From NCBI GenBank assembly GCA_017871115.1, contig JAFCIZ010000007.1, forward strand, positions 930,001-994,000: a stretch of 64,000 nucleotides of DNA, given 5' to 3'. This stretch comes from Cunninghamella blakesleeana (Eukaryota > Mucoromycota > Mucoromycetes > Mucorales > Cunninghamellaceae). Below, in pieces: positions 1-12,655 of the stretch. A program made the translations under genes and the position numbers. The notes beneath the pieces are model-generated. The model was not told where the DNA came from. It did not search any database and worked only from the letters and a program-made list of their open reading frames with translations. Numbering within the stretch: position 1 is the first letter of the stretch; every line of letters starts with the position of its first letter.

Positions 1-47
1 ATAAAAAAAAAAGTTGAAAGTACTAAATACTATTTAAATATGTAAAA

Positions 48-1042
48 TTAGTAAAAACTATAACAAAAAACAGTTTTACCTCCACTTTTATAGTTAACAT
101 TCATTATTTCAACAAGAGTTAGGTCTGGTTGTATAATCATTATATGTGTCGAGAGAATTGTTAAAGAGAGCTGCTTCTTCAGGATGCAAATATGATCAAT
201 TACTTCTATAGAGTACATACTCACGTATAGCAAGGCTAAGTAAGCAAGAAAAAGGGCAAAGGTGCATCAGAGAAGCGATATTGATATAAAAACGCTTTAA
301 ACGTCTATATTTGTCTCATTAGGTATTTATCCATTTGTAACAACTGAAGAAATGGTTGCAAGTCATTCAGTAACATAAGAATAGAATCTACCTGTATGGG
401 GCAAAATTATTTTTATATTTTTGTACTTTTTCATAATCCCATTTAATAACATATGCAAAATAGTATGTGTGAAATCGAATGAATAGTTTAAAACGGTGAT
501 GATAAAAGACCTTCCGTTCACTCAATAATGTCTAAATAAGGAAAATTTGTAGGATATAAATACAAGAGCCTCCCCATCATCGAACTTTTTCCACATTGGC
601 TCACATACCTGGCCATCAGATCTATACCTTTAGCTTTTAGAGCGTCTAATACACATTTTACTTTTTGAACTGCGCTTTCAACATAAGTATGAGACACACT
701 TGCTAATTCACCCAACCATTTCGAGTATTGTTTACATACGTTGACAATATTCTCATTTAATTTACGTACCAGGTCACGCGCTATCTGTTCAATCTTGTTT
801 TCCTTTCAACCAAATCGTAATAATTCCTTTTCGAGTTCATTTTCATTCATAATCTTAATAATACTCTCTGAAGTCCATAAAGAAATATTCAACCCATCAC
901 CTTTTTTCAATGTCACGATGTGGGATAGCTTGTCTATATACAGTTGTATAGCATGTTGATGAACATCAGTTTTATTTTTATCATTTTGAGGTTTTTTTTT
1001 ATATTTTGACAAAGAATAAAATGATAATAATAACATAATCAA
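48..1042 (-). pseudogene. Relic of an unrecognised protein-coding gene
   Basis: Reading the minus strand from 1042, a coding-like frame runs to 809, meets a TGA at 808-806, and continues open in the same frame to 518 (for example residues LVRKLNENIVNV and VQKVKCVLDALKAKG). The stretch has protein-like amino-acid composition, unlike the surrounding A/T noise. A good splice donor (GTATGT) begins at 608. Further protein-like pieces follow in other frames: one at about 391-306 containing LNDLQPFLQLLQMDKY and closed by TAG, and one at about 233-48 containing TLVEIMNVNYKSGG. The pieces cannot be joined in one phase without crossing stops. That suggests a decayed gene, or less likely a real gene with introns I could not place, which may continue left of the window. 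No family is recognised. Confidence 0.3.
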
Positions 1043-2217
1043 TAACGTGATTTAGGTGTTATTAGTATTTATGGATTCGTTTTGAACAAGGACTTTATTT
1101 ATAAAGCTGTAGTAAAATAAAATAGATATAGTTGTTTCATTATTCTTTTAAAATATTATCAAACAAAATATCATTCCTTCGCCTTACTGTTATTCATAGA
1201 ATCGGATTTTTGAAAAGAATAAAAATAAATAACCGCTTTTACCACTACTTATAATGGTAGTTCGATTTTTCAGGATAGCAAATGTAGAGTACATAAGATA
1301 TACATCTAGATGCTTGAATCACATGATTGTTTTTTTAATTTTTTTTTTTTTTTTAATTACTCAACTATTAGAAAAAATCTAAAATATGAGTAAAATAAAC
1401 AAACGAAAGAAAATAGGTTTTCTTTTTTCCGAATTTTGAAAAGGCATCATAAAGTTCATTTTCTCTAACTTGATCTTCTGTACATACTCTAAAATCATTT
1501 TTTCTAACGCATGGATGAGAAAAATTAGATAATAAGGGATCGATTCACACTATTATTTTTATAATAATTAGGAAATAAAAAACATAATAGTATTTTTTTC
1601 TGAAGAAATTACTACCATAATAATTTATTAATTGCTTTAATACATAATAGTTCCATCATTTATTATACTTTTATGTATAACCGGCATGAAAATTTTAATT
1701 TTTTTTTATTTTCATTTCTATGTATATATACCAAATATTAATATTCAATTAATGCACTTGCATAATAAATGCTTTAATATACTTGAACAGAATTATGAGT
1801 TGTAAAATTAGATTTTTCTTTGGTGTGATCATTTCTATCACCATCTGATACATTCACTGAAAACTTTTTTGGGGGTTGGTGTGAAGGGATGGGGGGGGTA
1901 GGTAAATATATATATATATATATATATATACTTGAACTATATTACGTATAAGCTATTATCAGAATTATATTCTTTTTCTTTTAATTTGTATATATAATCT
2001 AGCTATTTTAAAAAAGAGATGGTTTAAATATAAATATAAAGATTTATTGAATTAAAACAAAAAAAAAAGTAAGAGAGATGAGAAATAAAAATATATATAA
2101 GGTGTTGAAAAACAAAATAGAACATATATGTGTATATAAATATATATCCATAAGCTTTAAATATTAAAAAAAAAAAGTAAAAAGAAAAATAAAATAATAC
2201 AATTTAGAAAAGAATAT
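1043..2217. other. Non-coding AT-rich stretch
   Basis: I see no coding signal here. It holds homopolymer runs, an unusual G-rich patch around 1869-1897, and a (TA)n run near 1907-1930. The last few hundred bases are presumably the 3' untranslated region of the rab7 gene, which ends at 2218 on the minus strand. Confidence 0.6.
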
Positions 2218-3482
2218 TTAGCAAGCACATCCGTTGTTGAAATCTTTTGAGTTATCATTATCGATGCGAATTGGGTCATTGAAATCACTAATTGAGCAAG
2301 GAAAAAAAAAAAAAGAGAAAAAGATTAATATTCCACCCCATCCCATTAAACATAAAAGAATAATATATAACCATAAATTACCTGTATAATTCTACATCAG
2401 TTTCTTGTTGGAGAGCATTCTTTGCAATAGTTTGGAAAGCTTGTTCGACATTGATAGCTTCCTTGGCTGAAGTTTCAAAGTAAGGAATATTACCTTTAGC
2501 TTGACAGAAAGCCATGGCACGTTTTTGAGATACCTAGATAAAATTAAAAAACAATATATATATATTAATATTTGACTATTTTTCTTTTATTATCCCTAAT
2601 GTTATTACAGTTATTTATGTATATTAGTTTATTTATTTCTTACCATACGTTTGGATTCATCCACATCTACTTTGTTACCTAATACAACAAATGGGAAATT
2701 ATCAGGATCTCTTGGTGAAGCTTGTACTAAAAATTCATCGTGCCATTGACCTATTATGAAATAGCCATAATAATAAGTTATTTTTCATTTATTTTTTATA
2801 TTGATATTATATATAAAAACATATATAATTTTCTTTTATATATATATATATATATCTTACCTAATGATTCATAACTCTTATTGTTATTCACATCATATAC
2901 TAGAACACAACAGTCAGCACCACGGTAAAAAGCAACACCTAAAGATTGGAAACGTTCTTGACCAGCTGTATCCCAGATCTATTTAAAATTATATATAGTT
3001 AATGTATATATATTCTTTTCCTTACATTGCTTTTTTTATATATATTTTTTTTATTAAAAGCAATCTTGTATTTTAATATATATACCTGCATAGTAACTAA
3101 TTTATCATCAACCATAACTTCTTTTGTTAAGAAATCAGCACCAATAGTAGCTTTGTATTGACTACTAAACTTTTTATTAACATATTGATTCATCAAGGAT
3201 GTTTTACCAACACTATTATTTAAATAATGATAATAATAAATATATAGAAAGTAAATATACAATAGTTATAGTTGGATGATAAAAAAAATAAAAAAAGATG
3301 AATAAAACTTTACCCACTATCTCCAAGAATAATAACCTATTTTAAAAAGAAAAAAGAATAAATATAAATAAATATAAATTAATCCATTCATATTATTTTA
3401 TTTTATTTTTGTTTATAATATATATATATATTAATTTTAAAAAATATATTACCTTGAGTAATACTTTCTTTCTAGAGGCCAT
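2218..3482 (-). CDS. ypt7: Rab7/Ypt7-type small GTPase
   Basis: Seven exons (3482-3453, 3336-3314, 3212-3086, 2978-2861, 2750-2644, 2533-2382, 2287-2218) join in phase to 208 residues, the normal Rab length. All nucleotide-binding motifs are present: P-loop GDSGVGKT (15-22), switch I Thr40 in ATIGADF, DTAGQE (63-68), NKVD (125-128) and ETSAK. The protein ends in Cys-Ala-Cys, the CxC signal for double geranylgeranylation. The start [16 protein letters not shown] and the switch I sequence are those of Rab7/Ypt7. That family acts on the vacuole and late endosome and recruits the HOPS tether for fusion. The start codon is the only ATG in frame before the P-loop. The first exon is only 30 nt. Nothing looks damaged. 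Confidence 0.95.
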
Positions 3483-5252
3483 TTTTTATTTTAAATGTTA
3501 TAAAAACGAAAAAGAGGAAAGAGAAAAAGGAAAAAGGAAAAAAAAATTGGCCAATATGAATTTGAAAAAAGGAAAAACGGCGGACTTCTAATAAAACATC
3601 GAACACTTTATTTCCTTTTTTTTTTTTTTTTTAAAAAAACTATAATATTAGTGTTTGAGTTAGAGCTCACACTAAGTAAAAACAAATGATCTTATAAGCT
3701 AAACTCTCGATTTTTAATTATCAAATAAAAAGAAAAGAAAAAAAGAAAGATAAATTTAAATTATGTTTATTTTGAATACAATAAAAACGTTTTGATAAAG
3801 AAATAAAATAGCATGTCGACTTTTTAAAAAAATAAATAAAAAGAAAGAGAGAAAAAAGAGATCAGATATGTATAAATAAATAAGACCTTCCGTTACTTTC
3901 CTTTATATATGTTATACTTTTTAAAATGTCTGTGTGTGGAAATTAGTTACAGTAAGTAAAAGTTTATATAATATAGTTGAAAATATAATTTAAAAAATAT
4001 CGGGATTCCCGAATTGGTGTTTATCTTCGGTTTATTTTATGAAAAAAGGTTATCAAGATAACTGCACTGATGTGTTTAAAAAAATGGGTTTTTGTTTATT
4101 ATTGTTTTGGGCTCTTTTTGTTATTATAATAAGTTTCCTTTTCAAAACGTGTTGGATGTTTGTTTGTTTTTTTCTGGGTCCGAAAGAAAAATATGTACAT
4201 TGATTTTTTATTAAAGGCAACTTTATAACAATAAGGAAAAAAGAGAAAAAATGCTCGGTTGAATGATTATGTACTTTTATAAATTAGAACTTAGTATTTA
4301 TATATGTTTTTTTTTAATATATATATTTATATATATAAATAGTCAGAAAAATTTATATGTTGTGTTACGTAACCCATGACAAGTGTATATAAAAAAAAAT
4401 CAATAACGGGAGATAAGTAAATAATTATACTAATAAAAATAAAAAAATGGGTTTATTTTTTTATTTTATTTTTTAGGTCATAATTCTCTTATTCTAGAAC
4501 GAAGAAAGGAAGAAGTAGTTATTATATTTTAATGAATATGCGTGTGAGTATAAAAAAAAAAAAGAGAGTTTTATTATAATTATAAAAAAAGCAGTTGAAT
4601 GATCTTTTTTTTTTTTTTTCCCGCATGACGAGTATGAGGTTTTAAGGGGAGAAAGAGAGAGAAAGAGAGCGAGATAGGTTAACTAAATACTATATAAATA
4701 TATATATATATATATATAAAGAAGAAAAGGGTAGAAGAGATCTGTGGATCCGATTAATATAAATTTATTTATATATAACCTTAAATTTTTAAAATAAAGA
4801 ATTATCTCTGTGTGTAGAACGCCTTTCTCCCTTTCATAATTCCCTACTTTAGAATATCCCCTTTGTTTAAGGTTTTTACTCCAAAACAGCATCATCTTTG
4901 GGGAAAATAAAATATAAAAATTTGAGTTTTATAATATAAATAAATTTTAAAATACTCTGTGTGTAGAAAAAAAAAGATATTTAACAAATAAATACAATAA
5001 ATTTTATATATATATGGTGATGATCGGATTCAAAAAAAAAATAAAAATAAAAAAAAAAAAAAAAAACGCTTATAAAAATAAAATAACCTATTCTTTTTCT
5101 TTCTTTTTTTTTCTCTTCTTCCTTTTTTTTCTTTCCTTTTTAAATACAATATACACATTACTACTTTTTTCATTCTTTTTGTAAATAAAATTAAATAAAA
5201 TAAAAAATATCATCTACCCTTTTATATATATATATAAATCATTGTTATAATA
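3483..5252. other. Intergenic region between two divergent genes
   Basis: This must hold the promoters of rab7 (leftward) and the zinc-finger gene (rightward). It is A/T-rich, with a T17A7 self-complementary tract at 3616-3639, (TA)n runs near 4697-4718 and pyrimidine-rich sequence at 5090-5160 before the zinc-finger start. The frames that stay open here are simple-sequence artefacts. No RNA gene was recognised. Confidence 0.6.
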
Positions 5253-6260
5253 ATGTCAAATAATCTTGCCATGCTAATGAACCCTATGACGAGTACTAGT
5301 ACTACCATTACTACTAATGAACCCAAATCAGCTACCGCCAGCCTAGTAGTAGCAACAGCATCAGCAGCAGCTCATCAACGACCTTACCAATGTGAATTTT
5401 GCCATAAATCATTCTATCGATTAGAACATAAAGTCAGACATGTTCGAACACATACAGGTGAAAAACCACATATTTGTCCCTATGAACAATGTGATAAACG
5501 ATTTGCTAGATCTGATGAATTAAGTCGCCATATTAAAGTTCACACCTGTCCTCCTACCGTTTTATTACAAAGAAGACGCAAAATTAGAAAATTCAATTTA
5601 TCTGGTAAACCAAGAACTGCCGATGAGGAAGAAGCCTACGTAAAACAACAACAGCATTGCTCTATTTTACGTTTTGTACAACCAAATCAATTCGCAAATA
5701 ATATCAACCACCATTCTACACCAACTATTTTCAATAACAATAATAGCAATGATACAAATGATTTAGTATCTTCCCCTTCCTCTTCTTCGCCTTCATTATG
5801 TAATAAATCTTCATCCTCATCATCTAGTGGTAGAGCAAGTCCTTATCGTCAGTCGTCAACTGCTAAATTGCATCACTGCCCTTCCCCTCATTGTTATAAA
5901 TCATTTTGGAGAAAAGGCCAATTAATGAGACATATTGAAAAGCAACATGGTGTTGTCATGTCTCATTTGGATTTAGATGATCCCGAAATTGTATCTAAAA
6001 AATTAGGTCTTACGAATAGTTTGCCTCCTTCTCCTACCATGTCCACTTGTCACAGTCCTTCATCTTCATCATCTTCTGCTTCTTCTGAACGTAGCTTTAG
6101 CTCTTCTCCTCCTCCTCCTTCATATATGAATTTAATGGATCCAAAATTAGAATTATTAGACCAACATCATCCTGTTTCTTTAGATCAACCACAACAACAA
6201 GAATATACCCATTGTCCCAAATTACCTTCTATTCATTATCTTTTAAATCCTATTTTATAA
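5253..6260 (+). CDS. C2H2 zinc-finger protein, CreA/Mig1-like
   Basis: Intronless gene for 335 residues. Two tandem C2H2 fingers lie at residues 47-67 (C47, C50, H63, H67) and 75-97 (C75, C80, H93, H97), joined by the classical linker HTGEKP. The recognition segments [14 protein letters not shown] and [14 protein letters not shown] closely match the fungal CreA/Mig1 carbon catabolite repressors, which bind GC-rich operators (SYGGRG in CreA). A third, isolated finger-like unit sits at 209-232 (C209, C214, H227, H232). CreA/Mig1 have only the first two, so this could be a lineage-specific relative. Ser-rich and Asn-rich low-complexity stretches separate the fingers. Role as a nuclear glucose-responsive regulator is inferred from the finger pair only. 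Confidence 0.8.
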   Translation: MSNNLAMLMNPMTSTSTTITTNEPKSATASLVVATASAAAHQRPYQCEFCHKSFYRLEHKVRHVRTHTGEKPHICPYEQCDKRFARSDELSRHIKVHTCPPTVLLQRRRKIRKFNLSGKPRTADEEEAYVKQQQHCSILRFVQPNQFANNINHHSTPTIFNNNNSNDTNDLVSSPSSSSPSLCNKSSSSSSSGRASPYRQSSTAKLHHCPSPHCYKSFWRKGQLMRHIEKQHGVVMSHLDLDDPEIVSKKLGLTNSLPPSPTMSTCHSPSSSSSSASSERSFSSSPPPPSYMNLMDPKLELLDQHHPVSLDQPQQQEYTHCPKLPSIHYLLNPIL

Positions 6261-7536
6261 TATATTTTTCCCTTTGTTTTTTTCTTTTCTTTTTTTTGTT
6301 ATTATTTCTGTATATGAATTTAGTCATTTATCTCTATATATAATACTTTTTTTTTTATTTAATATATTTTGTCTCTATACATATTGTTTTTTTTTTTTTT
6401 TTTTTTTCTTTTTCTATTTCTTTTTTCCCTACATTATTATTTATTTATTTATTTATGTAATTAAAATAAAAACAAAAATAAAAATAAAAATTTTCTATAT
6501 AATTAACAATAATACAACTATAATCATAATAAGTATATATATATATATGTGTGTGTGTATACATTTATTATATAAATAAAATATATTAAAATATAAAATA
6601 AGAAAATGGTGTGCATAATATAAATATTAAGGGAAGATGATCAAACCAATCGCTTATTTTATTTTGTATAACATAATTTAACATATAAGGTCAAACCGTT
6701 TGTGCGTGCGTGTGATGTGTGTATGTGTGTCATTCCATTCTTTTTTATATTTTATAATACCATTATATATAAATAGGATGATCTTTGTACGCCTTTTTTA
6801 GATAATAAAATACAATGTCCCACCTTCAAAATTACCCCCAGATTTTTTTTTCTTTGTGTATTCTTTTATTTTAAAAATAATTTATATATAATCAATTATC
6901 TGATTTTTACCTATTTTGTGCCTGCTTTTTCTTCTCTTCCTATATAAATATATTATAGAATAATGTTTGTTCCCATAAAAAGTTTTTATTATCATTATTA
7001 ATCATTTTCCATGTCTACATCTATAATATAAATAAAGTTAAAGCTATGTTAATAATAACCCTTATCCAATTTTCTTTTTCTTTTTTATATATCACACTTT
7101 TTAAAATAATATTCATATCAAGCGTTTTGTTTATATTATACATCAATTATAAATATATATAAATATATAATAAAGTATATAAAAAGTAAAAGTTTAAACC
7201 AGAATAATGATTAAACGGTTACCACTTGAAAGCTATTTTTTTATAACTTTATTATTTCATATATATATTCAGGAGATCCTCATATTTTTAATCATTATAT
7301 TATTATTTAACTACAGTTTTAATTGAAAAGAATATTTAATACCTTTTAAAAATAAATAATCATTTAATAATAATAATAAAAGTATGGAAAAGAGAAAGAC
7401 AGCGCGAAAAAAAATAAAATATTCATTAAAGGTGGCTCGCGGTGCCTGAATTTTTTCTTGCCGTCACTAATTTTTTTTAACACGAAATTTTTCGACCAAT
7501 TTTTTTTTTCTCTTTCACTTTTTTTTTTTCTCCATC
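6261..7536. other. Intergenic region, pyrimidine-rich
   Basis: The 3' flank of the zinc-finger gene and the 5' flank of the SRP68 gene. It contains a long T/C-rich block at 6262-6440, a (TG)n patch near 6548-6560 and a second one near 6705-6730, and T-rich sequence just ahead of the SRP68 start (7498-7530). No gene seen. Confidence 0.6.
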
Positions 7537-9401
7537 ATGGCTACTAACACGGAACGTATGTTTGATTAACAGAAACATTTATAAAGATTATTCTAATATT
7601 CTTTTTAACATATACGTATTAATATCATATTCTTCTTCCTTTTTTCTTTCTTTCTTTGTTTTATAAATAGCTATGGATATATCAGCACCTATTTCAATTG
7701 ATGGTAATATAGATTATGATTATTTTTCATATATATATATAATGTTTAAATAGAAATGCTTTGCCAACATTCTTAATTATAATAACACTAATACTAATAA
7801 TAATAATATATATTTGTATATTATTTAGTATTAAATCTTACTAATGAATCACGTATGCAATATGGTCTTAGACATTTAGATTATCAAAGATATCGGTAGG
7901 TTCATCATATATAAAAAATAAAACAATATAATTATCTATAAATTTGTTATTCAACTATCTACAGTAATAACGATAATGATAATAGTAGTAATAATAATGT
8001 ATATATTATAGTGAATATTGTACTCGTCGTATTCATCGTCTCCGTCAATTATTAAATATAACTCAACGTGCTAACAATAATAAAAAATCATATGAACCCA
8101 AAGAACTTCCTGAAACATTCACCGATCCAAGATATCTTCATATTTATATTTATAATACAGAACGTGCTTGGGCATATGCTATGGAATTAAAACAAGAATC
8201 AACTAATAGTTTGGATACAAGAAAAAGACATCATTTAATCAAACGTTTAAGACGTGCTGCCCAATATTCTCAGCAACTTTGTGAAATAAGTGAAAAACAA
8301 ACTGTGGATCCTAGAACAGTATTAGATACAAAGGTAATATAAATATCTATTTACAAAGAATAAAAATAAAAATAAAAAATAAAAAAGAGAAAAAGATAGA
8401 AAGAGTTAAAGATATTCATCCTTTTTGACTATTATCTTGGGGCTGTTTTCTTTTTTTTTTATCATTATTATTATTAGGCTTATGCAGCTACAATGAATGG
8501 TTATTATTATTTTGAAAAACAAGAATGGCAAAAAGCATTAAACCAATTTGTAGAAGCAAGGTAAATTTATAGCCTATAAAAGTTTTTTTTTTTTTTTTTA
8601 AAAAAAATTGAAAAGTTCATTTTTAATTTACTGTATTTTATTTATATACTCAACGTGCATCTTTTTAATCTTATATTACTTTATATACGTACAGAACCAT
8701 TTATGAAAGATTTGGAAATAATAGTAATGCCCATCAAGAAGCTTTATGTTATTCAGCCATGGATGAAATCGATCCCAATATTCAATTCTGTGCTTACAAG
8801 TTACAGTTAGGAGGTAGTGGATCAGCTCAAGATATTGAAACTTTAGTTAACAATTTAAAACAAAACAATCAAACTGCTGCTGGCATGGATCTTTTAGAAG
8901 CTCAATTATCCAAAGTCTGTCAAGAACAACGTAAAGAAAAGGCTCAAGCTTTAGCTCATATGACCTGGCGAAATGAACAATTTAATATTAAAAACCCTCA
9001 ATTAGCGGATGCTATTGTGAAAGCTCAAGCTACCACAAGTTCATCCCTTCAAGATCATTCAAAATCTGTCATTGAGCAATTCGACCAAGTCCTTTCTGAT
9101 TGGGCTGATGCTGAAAAACGTATCAAGAAGTTATTAAAAGAAGATAAAGAAGCCATTTCAAAGGTTACATCATCAAAATCTGCTAAAGCTACAAAGGAAT
9201 TGGAATGTACACTTACTTTTGTCACCTATCATTTTTATTCTTATTCTATTCAACGTAACTTGGCCTTAATGGAGGAAATTAAATCAAGTGGTGGAAAAAT
9301 TCAAAATAGAATTAAATTATGGGATGATAGTTTAAAGGTATTTATAATAGAAAGAAAATATATGGGTACATACTTGCACATACTTATGGCGCAATGTTGT
9401 T

Positions 9402-9433
<32 letters not shown>

Positions 9434-10302
9434 CTTGTTTATTTATTTTTATTTATTTTATTTATTTTTGATATTTTAATAGAATGTGGATTATATACGT
9501 GAGCTACCACTTGTAAAGGAAAACCATGAATTTGAAACTGAATTGGATATACTCTCAAATTATTATAGAGCCCAAAGGTAATTCAATTAGAGAAAGAGAA
9601 ATAAAAATAAGAAGAAAAAAAACAAGATTGAATTACTATATACATATATTCACATCATTCTTTTCTTTTTATTTTTATAATAATAATATTCATATTGTTA
9701 TTGTTATTAAAAATAGATGTATTTTAGTAGCCTTAGCTTATGTAGATATGCAAAAAACACCAGAAGCAACAGCACTTTACCAACGAGCACAAACCTATGT
9801 CTTGCATACAAAGCTCGGTCTTCAGCAATCCCATGGATTTGCAGATGATTCGGTTCTTAAAGTTACTTTAGAAGATATTGATCAATTAGAACAAACCATT
9901 CGTACAGGAATTTGGAAAGCATGCGCCTCTTGGTATATTAATAATAATAATGAAAATGAGAATAGTTTGGACGGTGATGGTGATGTAGATATGGACAAGA
10001 AAAAGAATAACTCTATGGAACAAGTAATTACAAAAAAAATGAATCAATTACAATTAAATGTTTCTGATGAGGCTGCTTTAATTAAACGATTAAATGTGTA
10101 TCCTTCTACCCTTACTGGTAACGATCCTTCCAAAGTTCCTCATTTAATTGATTTCCCTCCTTCTTTCACTCCTGTATCAAGTAAACCCTTTTATTTCGAT
10201 TTGGCTGCTAATCATATCAAATACCCTACTTCATTGGAAGAACGTGCAAAGAGTGATAAACCTTCTGGTTTATGGAAATATCTTGGTTTTAGTGGCAATT
10301 AA
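7537..10302 (+). CDS. srp68: Signal recognition particle subunit SRP68
   Basis: Eight exons (7537-7555, 7671-7703, 7829-7895, 8012-8333, 8478-8560, 8695-9337, 9483-9577, 9717-10302) join in phase to 615 residues, close to animal SRP68. The N-terminal half carries the SRP68 RNA-binding signature: LTNESRMQYGLRHLDYQRYREYCTRR is followed by a basic helix RRIHRLRQLL and an ERAWAYAMELK segment. The middle and C-terminal parts are helical TPR-like repeats, including YERFGNNSNAHQEALCY and a NYYRAQRCILVALAY helix. SRP68 forms a dimer with SRP72, binds the SRP RNA and helps target ribosomes to the ER. A short Asn/Asp-rich insert near residue 500 is lineage-specific. The first exon is 19 nt. Start chosen because it opens the frame directly after the T-rich leader. 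Confidence 0.9.
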
Positions 10303-10507
10303 TAATAAATATTATGTTGCTTTTTTTTTTTAATAAATAATAAAAGTTAAAATTTGATATAATTAATTTCTACGTATTTATTTTTTTTATTTAAATAGTA
10401 TGTATATAATATATATATATAAAGGAATAATTGAAAAAAAGAAATAGAAAGAAAGAAAAAGAAATGGAATGCTATTTTTTAATTTATTTAGATATAATTT
10501 TTTTTTC

Positions 10508-11539
10508 TTATCGTCTTCGTTGAGTATTAGAAGGTCTACGTTGTTCGGATAATACTTGAGATTTAAGTTCATTGTATAAAGCATCTTTTTGTAATCGAGC
10601 CTTGGTTAATTTATCACGAGCGCCTTGCAATCTTGAAAGATATTCATTACTATAATTTATATTTTCCTAATAAATTATATAAATAAATAAATGATTAGAT
10701 GTGAAAAAAAAAAATATGTATATTCTTTTTCATGTTTTTCATCTTTTAAAATAAACATTTATATATTTTTATTATTTACCAGTAAAGATTCTTTAACATG
10801 GCGTAATACTTCCAAAGCATCTGTATTATCAGATTCATTATTTTCTTTTTTAATAGCTACTTCTGTATCATTATTTGTTTGAGTAGCATCTTCAGATGCT
10901 GTAGCTGCTGCTGACGATGATGACGATTCCCCATTAGTAATAGCTGTAGTGGTGTTAGTGTCTTCCTTTTTTGGTGACTGTAAATCGTGATCTTCATTTT
11001 TATTATCTAATTGATCAAAGTTTAAATCTAAATATTGAGGGTCGTCTTGGTGTAAAATAGAGGATAATCGACATAATATTTTATTAAAATTCTTTTCACT
11101 TTCAATAAACTCCATAGCGGTGCCTGCTAATGCATCAATTTGTTTGGATTTTAAAATACGACGTAAAGTTGGTCGTTGAACGATATCTATTGGTGATTCA
11201 ATTGGGCTTAAAATATCTATACAACAAAAAAAATACAAATAAATTAAAGATTGTTTTTATGTGTATATATATATATAGTTTTTAAAATAATACTTTTATA
11301 AATCATATAACTTTACCTTCTATATTGATCAAGGTATATGGATCTTCTTCATCAGACATATCATCTTCCAAAAACTTTCTTTTTTTCTTGACTACAGTGT
11401 GTTTTTTACCAGCTTTTACTAACTATTTTTTTTTTTTTTTTTTTTTTTTTGGAAAAAAAAAACAAAATAAAATAAAATATAAATATAAATACATGTACAT
11501 GTATGAGTATCTACTATTCAGTTCGTATATATGCTTATA

Positions 11540-11587
<48 letters not shown>

Positions 11588-11976
11588 ATGTTTATGTAAT
11601 ATATTCTTCAAATTATACCTCTGTTTCTTCTGATAATGTTTTAGGAGCACGTAATTTATTTCCACCAAATTGTTGTTCTGAAGTTCCCCATCTTTTCAGT
11701 GTTGAGTAGAAAAAGAAAAATAGAATATATAGGTTAAGGACAAATTGAAATAATAAATAATTCTTTTTATCTTATATATACAGCGAATAAAAAATATTAG
11801 TATTCATCAATTATATAATAATAATAATAATAATAATTATAAAAATAATAAAAAAGGATATGTTTATAACCACGATTATGAGGTACAAGTCCAACTTCTT
11901 GATCACTATCACTTTCTTGATCATTAATCCACTTTTTAGCTGCTACTTCACGTTCTGGTCGATTTGATTCTGACAT
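10508..11976 (-). CDS. rxt2: Rxt2-like subunit of the Rpd3L histone deacetylase complex
   Basis: Five exons (11976-11862, 11698-11619, 11422-11317, 11216-10780, 10666-10508) join in phase to 298 residues. The N-terminal half matches my memory of the Rxt2 domain: an NRG-x-KLKR start, a basic KKKRKF block, the acidic DDMSDEEDPY, then IEDILSPIESPIDIVQRPTLRRIL and LDL about 60 residues on. Rxt2 belongs to the large Rpd3 deacetylase complex and acts in transcriptional repression. The centre is Ser/Asn/Asp-rich and the C-terminus is a basic helix. The first intron is not GT...AG: it starts ATATCCTTTTT at 11861 and ends AC at 11699, and only these ends keep the frame (see findings). The other three introns are ordinary GT...AG. 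The family call is by motif pattern and could be wrong. Confidence 0.7.
11699..11861 (-). other. Putative U12-type AT-AC intron
   Basis: The intron begins with ATATCCTTT at 11861-11853, a perfect match to the minor-spliceosome 5' site of AT-AC introns. It contains GTCCTTAAC around 11738-11730, matching the U12 branch consensus TTCCTTAAC at 8 of 9 positions, and it ends CAAC-AC at 11699. No GT donor in the upstream exon has a phase compatible with the only AG near the 3' end. The AT/AC pair restores the frame exactly. The branch-to-3' site distance, about 35 nt, is longer than usual for U12 introns. Confidence 0.75.
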
Positions 11977-12655
11977 TATGTTTTACTTTTTTTATGTATA
12001 TATTTGAAAGAAAGGGAGAAGAAAAGATGTTTAAGTGATAAGAGTATAATTATATTGTTAAAAAAAAAAGAAAGAAAAAGGAAAATTAAAAAAAATTAAA
12101 TAAGGGAAACAAAAAATAATTTGAAGGTAGAGCGGACTTTTAAATAGTCATGTCTTTTTATGAGCTTTTATACGTTGCATTAATGTATATATCATCTACT
12201 TTTTATTATAATATTAAATAAAAATGATTTGATAAGCTTGATAAAATAAAATAAAATAGCTTATATTAACGATTTGAAAATAATAAATATTTTTATATAG
12301 CTTTTCATCTTCGAAAACGAAAATATCTTGGTATATGCGATCTGTTACTTCATGATTCATTTTCTTATACAATAGTATTTTTATAGCAAAGTAAAATTGT
12401 ATTGCAATTGAAATAATCTCTTTAATATACACACACTTATTTTTAACAGTTTATATCATACAAGAAAGTATTAATTGTTTCCATAACAATCACCTTGACA
12501 CTACATCAACCAATTAAATTTATTTTTCAATCCCAACACGGTTCAAAAAAAATTTTATTTCCTCATTCACTCTTTTTTCTCTTTCCTCTTTTCTTTCCTC
12601 TCTTCTTTTAATTTATATATATCTATATCTATACATTAGCCTAGTTTTTATAAAC
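11977..12655. promoter_or_regulatory. Shared divergent upstream region of rxt2-like and ridA genes
   Basis: Both flanking genes read outward, so their promoters lie here. A CCAAT-like motif (accaattaaa) occurs near 12508, and C/T-rich sequence at 12557-12610 precedes the ridA start, as at several other genes in the window. An open frame at 12432-12214 on the minus strand has no recognisable protein and no supporting splice structure. Confidence 0.45.

Noticed and set aside
11423..11668. Minus-strand frame starting MVEINYVLLKHY
   Set aside because: It is the wrong frame of rxt2 exon 2 running into simple-sequence intron.
11682..11698. Ordinary AG acceptor (AAAAG) for the first rxt2 intron
   Set aside because: It would need a phase-2 GT donor in exon 1; only phase-0 or phase-1 donors fit near the conserved NRG, so the frame is lost.
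12214..12432. 72-residue minus-strand frame upstream of ridA
   Set aside because: A/T-rich composition, no splice partners and no recognisable protein; probably chance.
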